Positions 7,664-13,374 of a stretch of DNA of 13,733 nucleotides are shown here, in pieces (the stretch's first letter is position 1; the number at the start of each line of letters is the position of its first letter). The DNA comes from Candidatus Iainarchaeum sp. (lineage in GTDB: Archaea; Iainarchaeota; Iainarchaeia; Iainarchaeales; Iainarchaeaceae): assembly GCA_013331625.1 (NCBI GenBank), contig DUGC01000111.1, positions 1 to 13,733 on the forward strand. Reading direction: 5' to 3'. The translations under genes and the position numbers were made by a program. The notes under the pieces are model-generated. The model searched no databases, was not told the DNA's origin, and saw only the letters and a list, made by a program, of their open reading frames with translations.

Positions 7664-7665
7664 GG

Positions 7666-8070
7666 ATGACCCAAGGGGCATTGCCGCTGCACTGGAGAAA
7701 GTACCCTGAGCGCTACAGGCTTGAGGGCAACATAAACATTGAAACGGGGCAGGAATTCTTCCCTGCGCGCCTGGTTGACCCGCGGGCCGGAAGGAAGGGG
7801 CTTTTGCAATCCAAGGAGATGCCGCGCGAGGGGAAAATACTTTCGTGGACCGAAGTGTTTGTTGGCCCCGTGGGCTTTGATAACGAAACGCCATATTTCC
7901 TTGCAATTGTAGAGCTTGCAAACGGCGTGCGCATACTCACGCAAATCGTTGATTCTGAAAAAGAGAAAGTGAAAATCGGCGCCAAAGTGAGGAAAATGTT
8001 CCGCAAGATATCAGACACCGATGCAGAAGGGGCCATTGCTTACGGGTACAAGTTCAAGGTCGTGCACTGA
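7666..8070 (+). CDS. DUF35 / OB-fold acyl-CoA-associated protein lacking zinc-ribbon cysteines
   Basis: The scaffold partner of the archaeal thiolase/HMG-CoA synthase complex. The 134-residue protein begins with the typical helix and lead-in (LPLHWRKYPERYRLEGN, residues 6-22), then a region equivalent to the rubredoxin-like zinc ribbon (about 22-50), then an OB-fold containing GKILSWTEVFVGP (56-68) and PYFLAIVELANGVRILTQI (76-94). Family members usually have four Cys in the ribbon. Here there is no Cys anywhere in the protein; the positions read GNINIETGQEFFPARLVDPR. The ribbon therefore cannot bind zinc in the normal way, although the surrounding fold appears kept. The gene is 2 bases after thiolase, with an AGGAGG site at 7652-7657 8 bases before the ATG, so it belongs to the same operon. 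Family assignment rests on this context plus the lead-in and OB-fold pattern. Confidence 0.88.
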   Translation: MTQGALPLHWRKYPERYRLEGNINIETGQEFFPARLVDPRAGRKGLLQSKEMPREGKILSWTEVFVGPVGFDNETPYFLAIVELANGVRILTQIVDSEKEKVKIGAKVRKMFRKISDTDAEGAIAYGYKFKVVH

Positions 8071-8083
8071 GAAAAAGCGCAGG

Positions 8084-8090
8084 ATTAAAT
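8084..8090 (+). promoter_or_regulatory. TATA-like box before the 211-residue hypothetical gene
   Basis: ATTAAAT centred about 29 bases before the ATG at 8116, compatible with a leaderless transcript. A second AT-rich stretch at 8101-8110 (GCTTATTTAT) is too close to that ATG and would instead suit a downstream start. Confidence 0.35.
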
Positions 8091-8115
8091 TCGGCAATTT
8101 GCTTATTTATGCACT

Positions 8116-8751
8116 ATGCGCAGCAGGTTAAATAGTGGCGGATGGACCCCCAAGAACGGTTTGTTTGGGATCCCTCATAAAAGGCAGCTACCTGCAGCAG
8201 GAAAATTTGAAGAACTTTTAAAAAAACACCTGCAGATACCTGAAAAGAAAAGAGGGAGTATGGCAGATTACCTTCGCGACCATTTTCAATTTGAGTACAA
8301 AATAGACCAGAAACTTGGGGGAATACCAAAAAAGCCACCACATATGGTGAACAAGCCGGCTATTGCATATCTTGCGGATGCCTACCGCAGGAACAGAAGG
8401 CCCATGGAAATAAGCCTTGCAATTACGCTTTTGCACAATGCAGTGAAGGAGCTTAAATTAGTTCAAGGCCTCCAACAAGGCACGCAGGTCCGCAAGTTCA
8501 TAGAGGAGTGTGAAGAGGCAATTGAAGATCTGGAAGGGAATAAGAAAAGAAATTCAGATACAGCCATACTTGAAGACACGCCATTTCATTTCTTCAAAGA
8601 ACTGTTATGGAACGAAGTGAGGGCAATGAATAAAAATGCCGGAAAGCCGGATATGCGGCTTGAAAAGTACATTAAAAAAATTAGCAGGGAAATGGAGGCG
8701 CTTGCAGAGCGGTATGCTAGCGGCGGAAACAGCCACCAGCAGGGCATATAG
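8116..8751 (+). CDS. Hypothetical protein, 211 residues
   Basis: I do not recognise this protein. It is soluble, strongly charged and probably mostly helical, with no signal peptide, membrane segment or obvious metal or nucleotide site. The middle (about 75-135) contains MVNKPAIAYLADAYRRNRRP and a long amphipathic stretch; an acidic patch (EECEEAIEDLEGN) follows, and the C-terminus (FFKELLWNEVRAMNK, then SREMEALAERY) is helical. A hand count of part of the gene gives about 42% GC, below the neighbouring enzymes. The ATG at 8116 has a TATA-like box at leaderless distance. An alternative is the ATG at 8260 (residue 49, MADYLRDHF), which is directly preceded by AGAGGGAGT. It separates the DUF35 gene from the kinase genes, with gaps of 45 and 59 bases, so it may be a separately transcribed insertion. 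Confidence 0.75.
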   Translation: MRSRLNSGGWTPKNGLFGIPHKRQLPAAGKFEELLKKHLQIPEKKRGSMADYLRDHFQFEYKIDQKLGGIPKKPPHMVNKPAIAYLADAYRRNRRPMEISLAITLLHNAVKELKLVQGLQQGTQVRKFIEECEEAIEDLEGNKKRNSDTAILEDTPFHFFKELLWNEVRAMNKNAGKPDMRLEKYIKKISREMEALAERYASGGNSHQQGI

Positions 8752-8760
8752 CAGCACGCC

Positions 8761-8769
8761 ATTAAATAC
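8761..8769 (+). promoter_or_regulatory. TATA-like box before the first mevalonate kinase
   Basis: ATTAAATAC about 46 bases before the ATG at 8811, giving a predicted leader of about 19 bases that carries a purine-rich ribosome binding site (GAAGGGG at 8799-8805, 5 bases from the ATG). This would be the promoter of the lower-pathway genes. Confidence 0.45.
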
Positions 8770-8810
8770 GCTGCTAACACATTATTTTTTGGGGAAAAGA
8801 AGGGGAATTT

Positions 8811-9746
8811 ATGGGCGCTGCCGGAGTCGGGTGGGGAAAGGCGATCCTTTTCGGGGAGCACTTTGTGGTATACGGGCTGCCGGGGATCGCCGCTTCAATA
8901 GAGCTCAATACAACATGCACTTTTGAAAAGAACAAATCAGGGATTGCTTCCAATGACCTTGTAACCGGGGAAGTGATCAGGTATGGGGATGACAAGGGCA
9001 AAAGGCTCAATCAGGTGCTTGAAATTATTTTCAATGAAACCGGCATCAGGGAAGGGAATTTCAGGCTCGCGATGAGCACGAACATGTCGGTGAAGGGCGG
9101 GATGGGGAGCTCTGCTGCGCTTGCAGTGTCGATTACAAGGTGCCTTGACAGGGAGTTCGGGCTTGGGATCAGTGATGAAAAGGTCAATGATATTGCATTC
9201 AAGGTTGAAAAGCTGTTCCATTCAAACCCGAGCGGCATCGATAATACCGTTTCAACCTTTGGCGGGCTGTTGTGGTTCGTGAAGGGCGGGATGGGGAACA
9301 AAATGGAAAGGATCGGGGTAAAAAGGCCGGTTGAAGCTGTGCTTATTGACAGCGGCATTATCCGCGATACCGGCGAAGCTGTTGATTTTGTGAAAGGCCA
9401 GAGGGAAAAGGAGCCGGAGAAGTTTTCGGGAATGTTTGAAGAATACAATGGGATTGCACTTGATGCAAGGAAAGCAATTGAGGAGGGGGATTGGAAGGGG
9501 GTTGGCGTTTTGATGAACAGGAATCAGGAACTTTTGCGCGAAATGGAAGTGAGCAGCAAAGAGATTGAGGAAATAATTACCGCGTGCCTTAACGCAGGGG
9601 CATTTGGGGCAAAGCTTACGGGGGCAGGCCTTGGGGGGAATGCGATAGCGCTCACCCCGGGGAGGAATTTACAGGAAAAAGTGGCAAAGGAGTGCAAAAA
9701 AGCGGGCTTTGAGACTTATAAAATACTTATAGGGGTGCAGGGATAG
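8811..9746 (+). CDS. Mevalonate kinase (GHMP family), copy 1
   Basis: Phosphorylates mevalonate to 5-phosphomevalonate with ATP. The 311 residues carry the three GHMP motifs: GKAILFGEHFVVYGLP at 9-24 with Lys10; the ATP loop KGGMGSSAALAVS at 95-107 with Ser100; and GAKLTGAGLGGNAIAL at 266-281. The catalytic Asp144 lies in NPSGIDNTVSTFGG (139-152). The N-terminal ILFGEHFVVYG pattern is diagnostic of mevalonate kinases. The next gene is a clear paralogue, sharing the motifs and QREKEP before a similar helix, so the pair arose by tandem duplication. In motif 3 the usual GAGGGG is GAGLGG here. The start has an AGGGG site 5 bases upstream. Mevalonate as substrate is inferred from the motifs and the pathway neighbours; I cannot tell which copy is the main kinase. 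Confidence 0.9.
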   Translation: MGAAGVGWGKAILFGEHFVVYGLPGIAASIELNTTCTFEKNKSGIASNDLVTGEVIRYGDDKGKRLNQVLEIIFNETGIREGNFRLAMSTNMSVKGGMGSSAALAVSITRCLDREFGLGISDEKVNDIAFKVEKLFHSNPSGIDNTVSTFGGLLWFVKGGMGNKMERIGVKRPVEAVLIDSGIIRDTGEAVDFVKGQREKEPEKFSGMFEEYNGIALDARKAIEEGDWKGVGVLMNRNQELLREMEVSSKEIEEIITACLNAGAFGAKLTGAGLGGNAIALTPGRNLQEKVAKECKKAGFETYKILIGVQG

Positions 9747-9760
9747 GCTAAAAACTCTTC

Positions 9761-9768
9761 TTAAGTAC
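9761..9768 (+). promoter_or_regulatory. Possible promoter element before the second kinase
   Basis: TTAAGTAC in the 42-base gap between the two kinase genes, centred about 25 bases before the ATG at 9789. Gene spacing equally allows read-through from the first kinase gene. Weak. Confidence 0.2.
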
Positions 9769-9788
9769 ACTTAGGGTAAGAGGGTGGC

Positions 9789-10739
9789 ATGGTGGCAGGA
9801 AAAGGGGTTGGCTTTGGAAAGACAATTTTATTTGGCGAGCACTTTGTCGTTTATGGATTGCCTGCAATTGCATCGGCAATATCAGGCCATACTTTGGCAA
9901 CTGTTGAGGGCGGGAAGAACGGAATTGAATTTGTGGACAAAAGGCCGCAGGTCGAAGGTTACAAGGAAACAAAAAAGGGTGAGATTGCGCGCGAAATCGA
10001 TGCGCTTGTGAAATACTTCAAAATTGATCCTGCCAAAACGCCCCTCAAAATCACCCTTGCTGGCAATCTGGTGTGCGCTTCGGGGGTTGGCGCGAGCGCT
10101 GCGCTTGCAAGCTCCGTTGCGCGCGCGCTCAATGAGCACTTCTGCCTCAAAATGAATGATGAGAAAATCAACGAGGCAGCCTATGAGGCGGAAGCCGCTG
10201 GCTCGGGAACGCCAAGCGGGATTGACAATACATGCTCAACGTATGGCGGGATGATCTCATTCCAAAAGGGCCTGAAAGGGGGCAAGAACAAAATCACGCT
10301 GCTTGAAGTGAAAAAGCCGCTCTTTATCGTGATGGCAAGCTCGGGTATCACACAGGAGACAAAGGGCGTTGTTGCAGATGTCAGGGCGCAAAGGGAAAAG
10401 GAGCCGCAAAAGTATGAGAAAATCTTTTCCGAGTACACTGCGCTTTTTGGCAAAGCGCTTGAAGCGGTTAAAAAGGGCAATGAGAGGAAAGTTGGCGCCC
10501 TCATGGATAAAAATATGGAGCTTTTGAGGCAGATAAATGTGAGCTGCAAAGAAATTGAGGGGATAATTTCAGCTGCAAAAAAGGGCGGCGCGCTTGGCGC
10601 AAAACTTACGGGAACTGGAAGGGGGGGCTTGGCTATCTGCCTTGCTGCGGACAAAAAGGGCGCTGAAAAAATAGCTGCAGCAGTTAAGAAGGGCGGCTAT
10701 GAGGCGACAGTGACACAGGTCGGGGGGAAGGCAAAATGA
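9789..10739 (+). CDS. Mevalonate kinase-like GHMP kinase, copy 2
   Basis: Second kinase of the tandem pair, 316 residues. It has GKTILFGEHFVVYGLPAIAS at 10-29 with Lys11, ATP loop GVGASAALASSVA at 99-111 with Ser103, TPSGIDNTCSTYGG at 141-154 with catalytic Asp146, and a third motif GAKLTGTGRGGLAICL at 270-285. The GVGASAA loop and GTPSGIDN are the forms I associate with trypanosomatid and many archaeal mevalonate kinases; copy 1 has GMGSSAA and SNPSGIDN. The third motif departs from the usual GAGGGG (GTGRGG). All catalytic residues are present, so it should be active, on mevalonate or a related hydroxy acid. Its stop overlaps the decarboxylase start (ATGA), so it is translationally coupled to it; copy 1 is not. 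This closer tie makes it a good candidate for the main pathway kinase. Confidence 0.87.
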   Translation: MVAGKGVGFGKTILFGEHFVVYGLPAIASAISGHTLATVEGGKNGIEFVDKRPQVEGYKETKKGEIAREIDALVKYFKIDPAKTPLKITLAGNLVCASGVGASAALASSVARALNEHFCLKMNDEKINEAAYEAEAAGSGTPSGIDNTCSTYGGMISFQKGLKGGKNKITLLEVKKPLFIVMASSGITQETKGVVADVRAQREKEPQKYEKIFSEYTALFGKALEAVKKGNERKVGALMDKNMELLRQINVSCKEIEGIISAAKKGGALGAKLTGTGRGGLAICLAADKKGAEKIAAAVKKGGYEATVTQVGGKAK

Positions 10740-11728
10740 AGTCAACTGCTATTGCAAATTCGAACATTGCACTCGTCAAGTACTGGGGGAAGAGGAACGA
10801 GAAGCTCATTTTGCCCTTTAATTCGAGCATCTCGATGACTCTTGATGGCCTTTACACCGCCACAACTGTTGAATTTTCTGAAAAGTACAAACAGGATTCG
10901 CTCTCAATTGATGGCGGGCATATTTTTGGCGAGGAGCTCTCGAAAGCTTCAGTGCAGCTTGACATCATCAGGAAACTTGCAAAATCAACACTCAAAGGAA
11001 AAATGGTGAGCAGGAGCAACTTTCCCAAATCCGCAGGGCTCGCGAGCTCTGCTTCTGGGTTTGCGGCGCTCACTTTGGCTGCAACGAAAGCGCTGGGGTT
11101 GCACCTGGACAGGAAGGAACTTGGCATAATTGCGCGGCAGGGCTCGGGAAGCGCGTGCAGGAGCCTTTATGGCGGGTTTGTGGAGTGGCAAAAAGGGACT
11201 CTTGAAGACGGGTCGGACAGCTATGCAAGGCAGATCGCGCCAAAGGACCACTGGGGCGAGCTTGCAATGGTTGTGAGCGTTGTCACTGCAAAGGAAAAGA
11301 AGGTGAAGTCGCGCGCTGGGATGGCACAAACAGTTGCGAATTCGCCATTGTATAAAGCGTGGCTTGAAACGGTTGAAGATGACCTTGTAAAGGCCAGGAA
11401 GGGCATTAAGGAAATGAATTTCACGCTCCTTGGGGCTATAGCCGAAATGAACTGCCTCAAGATGCACTGCACGATGGTCACCACAACGCCCCATATAATT
11501 TACTGGGAGCCACAGACGGTTTCGATGATGAAAGAGGTGATGGCAATGCGCGAGGAAGGATTGGAATGCTATTTCACGATTGATGGCGGGCCGCAGGTCA
11601 AGATATTGTGCCTTGATAAGGACGTGAAAAAAATAGAGGCACGCGTGAGGGAAAACAAGGACGTGCAGAAAGTGTACTTGTGCCATGCGGGGGACGATGC
11701 GGGGATAACAAAAGAGGACTTGTTTTAG
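10736..11728 (+). CDS. mvaD: Diphosphomevalonate decarboxylase
   Basis: Converts 5-diphosphomevalonate to isopentenyl diphosphate with ATP-dependent decarboxylation. The 330 residues show the family hallmarks in order: NIALVKYWGKRNEKL at 10-24 with Lys15, LPFNSSISMTL at 26-36, FPKSAGLASSASGFAALT at 96-113, RQGSGSACRSLYGGFVEW at 134-151 with Arg142, and CYFTIDGGPQVKIL at 278-291 with catalytic Asp283 (usual form TMDAGPNV). Keeping Lys, Arg and Asp argues against mevalonate-3-kinase, a Thermoplasma relative that has lost the decarboxylase residues. A 5-phosphomevalonate decarboxylase of the haloarchaeal kind is harder to exclude from motifs, but a phosphomevalonate kinase gene lies nearby, which supports the diphosphate substrate. 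It overlaps the upstream kinase by 4 bases. Confidence 0.94.
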   Translation: MKSTAIANSNIALVKYWGKRNEKLILPFNSSISMTLDGLYTATTVEFSEKYKQDSLSIDGGHIFGEELSKASVQLDIIRKLAKSTLKGKMVSRSNFPKSAGLASSASGFAALTLAATKALGLHLDRKELGIIARQGSGSACRSLYGGFVEWQKGTLEDGSDSYARQIAPKDHWGELAMVVSVVTAKEKKVKSRAGMAQTVANSPLYKAWLETVEDDLVKARKGIKEMNFTLLGAIAEMNCLKMHCTMVTTTPHIIYWEPQTVSMMKEVMAMREEGLECYFTIDGGPQVKILCLDKDVKKIEARVRENKDVQKVYLCHAGDDAGITKEDLF

Positions 11729-12229
11729 ATGAGGGATAAACCAATTATGATCAGACTTATTCGCCAAATACCTGATTATTTAATAGAGGAATTCCTGCAA
11801 TCCTGTGTGCCTAGGCCAACACAGAGTTTTTATAGGAAGGATATAAAAAAAAGCAGTGTAAATGTGGGGGCGTTTGATGGAGAAAATATCATAGGTTTTA
11901 CATGCGGGGGAAATTCTGGATATGACCCAGGGATTATTATGCATGGCATTTATGTAAAGCCAGAATATCAAATGACAGGGAAAGGAAACACGGCCGGAGT
12001 TGGGCAACGGCTACTTACCAAACTTATCATGGAAGCGGGAAAACAAGGATTGAATCTAATTGGCAGTGATCTAAATAATAGAAGTTATAGGATGATAAGC
12101 AAAATAGTGGCGCGAATCGGGGCAAAAAAAGCAGAAAATCGCCCTTTTGAAATTGGCCTTGGCAAAGTAAGCATGACAAGCTTAATGGCTGCAGCAAATA
12201 TCAGAAAACCTGCCAGAAAGCCAAAGTGA
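11729..12229 (+). CDS. GNAT-like acetyltransferase fold protein
   Basis: A 166-residue protein with a GNAT-like pattern: strand VGAFDGENIIGFTCGG (46-61), strand IMHGIYVKPEY (70-80), a glycine-rich turn and helix GVGQRLLTKLIMEAGKQG (90-107), and NLIGSDLNNRSYRMISKI (109-126) in the position of the C-terminal motif. The usual Q/RxxGxG/A loop is stretched here (TGKGNTAGVGQ), so acetyl-CoA binding is likely but not certain. The C-terminus (MAAANIRKPARKPK) is basic. Its ATG directly follows the mvaD TAG; another start at 11747 (residue 7, MIRLIRQ) is possible. GC over 420 bases is about 40%, against about 50% in mvaD, and codons are T/A-richer, so it may be a recent insertion in the pathway operon. 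The substrate is unknown; no pathway step calls for an acetyltransferase. Confidence 0.7.
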   Translation: MRDKPIMIRLIRQIPDYLIEEFLQSCVPRPTQSFYRKDIKKSSVNVGAFDGENIIGFTCGGNSGYDPGIIMHGIYVKPEYQMTGKGNTAGVGQRLLTKLIMEAGKQGLNLIGSDLNNRSYRMISKIVARIGAKKAENRPFEIGLGKVSMTSLMAAANIRKPARKPK

Positions 12230-12235
12230 AGTAAT

Positions 12236-12239
12236 GTGA
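12236..12239 (+). promoter_or_regulatory. Ribosome binding site of phosphomevalonate kinase
   Basis: GTGA 4 bases before the ATG at 12244, in the 14-base gap after the GNAT-like gene. Short but in the usual position, and it supports the ATG chosen. Confidence 0.4.
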
Positions 12240-12243
12240 TATT

Positions 12244-13374
12244 ATGGAAGGGAATGTGGGCATTGTAAATGAAAAGGACGAAGTTATCGGGGTTTCAGCC
12301 CCCGGAAAGCTCATGCTATCTGGCGAGTGGAGCGTGCTTGAAAAAGGAAACCCATGCATCGTTCTTGCAATGGACAAGAAAGTCATTGCACGCATAAGGG
12401 AAAGCGATAAATGCTACATAAAACTTAAGAGCTTGGGGATTTCCACGAATGCAAAAATAGAGGGCACGAACGTAATCACTGAAAAAGAGGATGGGAAGCT
12501 CGCGTTCACAAAGCATGCAATACACACAGCCCTTGAGTACCTCAAAGGAAAAGGGATTAACCCCAAGAATTTTGAATTGGAGACCGATTCTGAGATGAAA
12601 ACTGACTCGCGGGAAGCCGAAAAGCTGGGCTTTGGGAGCAGCGCCGCGGCGGTTGTTGCAATTAGCGGGGCAGTGCTAAAGTTGCATGGAGGGGAAATCG
12701 AAACGGAGCAGGAAAAGGAAGTGCTCTTCAAGCTCGGGATCATAGCGCACTACTTCGCGCAATCAAAGATAGGGTCGGGGTTTGATGTTGCCGCTTCAAC
12801 TTTTGGGGGAGCGCTTTTGTACAGGAAATTTGACCCCCAGTGGCTTGAGGGCAAGCTTAAGGAAAAAAGCGTTTTTGGGGTTGTGAATTCAAAGTGGCCA
12901 TGGCTGGAGCACAAAAATATCGAGTTGCCAAGGCAGATGAGGGTGGTCGTGGGATTTACCGGAAAGAGCGCATCGACAAAAGAGCTTGTGACACGCCTCA
13001 AATCCTTCAGGGAAGGGCAAAAGGAAGACTATGGCCGCATAATAAGTGAGATTGTGCAAATCACTACAAGCCTTGTTGGCGCGCTTGAGAAGCAAGATAA
13101 CAAAAAAATATTGCATCTTTTGGAAAGAAACCGGAATGCATTAAGGGAACTTAGTGACAAAAGCGGGGCAGGGCTTGAAACAGCAGAGCTTGAAAAAATC
13201 GCGCTTGCTGCCAAAAAGTATGGCGCTGCGGGGAAGTTTTCTGGCGCTGGGGGCGGGGACTGCGGGATTGCTGTTTGCTTTGACAAAAATACTGAGGCGA
13301 AGATAAAAAAGGAGTTTGCCGCGCAGGGGATAACTGTTATCCCTGTGGGGATTTCTAGGGACGGGGCGAAGTGA
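12244..13374 (+). CDS. mvaK2: Phosphomevalonate kinase (ERG8 / mvaK2 type, GHMP family)
   Basis: Phosphorylates 5-phosphomevalonate to the diphosphate, the substrate of mvaD. The 376 residues hold SAPGKLMLSGEWSVLEKGNP at 18-37 with Lys22, the ATP loop KLGFGSSAAAVVAISGA at 127-143, KIGSGFDVAASTFGGALLY at 175-193 with Asp181, GFTGKSASTKELV at 237-249 (the GxSAST signature of this family), and GAAGKFSGAGGGDCGIAV at 327-344. GEWSVLE in motif 1 and SGFDVAAS separate it from mevalonate kinases (GEH; SGIDN). Length is typical of bacterial enzymes. Among archaea this enzyme is well documented in Sulfolobales; most others lack it. It closes the cluster, 14 bases after the GNAT-like gene and probably co-transcribed with it. 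Confidence 0.93.
   Translation: MEGNVGIVNEKDEVIGVSAPGKLMLSGEWSVLEKGNPCIVLAMDKKVIARIRESDKCYIKLKSLGISTNAKIEGTNVITEKEDGKLAFTKHAIHTALEYLKGKGINPKNFELETDSEMKTDSREAEKLGFGSSAAAVVAISGAVLKLHGGEIETEQEKEVLFKLGIIAHYFAQSKIGSGFDVAASTFGGALLYRKFDPQWLEGKLKEKSVFGVVNSKWPWLEHKNIELPRQMRVVVGFTGKSASTKELVTRLKSFREGQKEDYGRIISEIVQITTSLVGALEKQDNKKILHLLERNRNALRELSDKSGAGLETAELEKIALAAKKYGAAGKFSGAGGGDCGIAVCFDKNTEAKIKKEFAAQGITVIPVGISRDGAK

Noticed and set aside
8636..8926. 96-codon plus-strand ORF bridging the hypothetical protein and the first kinase
   Set aside because: It overlaps two better-supported genes in another frame and has no motif or ribosome binding site of note.
9784..10011. GTG-started ORF overlapping the second kinase start
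   Set aside because: It is out of frame with the kinase and ends early; the kinase ATG at 9789 begins a frame with all GHMP motifs.
10736..11728. mvaD homologue as mevalonate-3-kinase
   Set aside because: The Lys, Arg and Asp residues typical of the true decarboxylase are all present, and phosphomevalonate kinase is encoded nearby.
10985..11767. 260-codon minus-strand ORF
   Set aside because: It lies opposite mvaD, whose motifs are complete; the antisense translation is His/Cys/Arg-rich and unlike a real protein.
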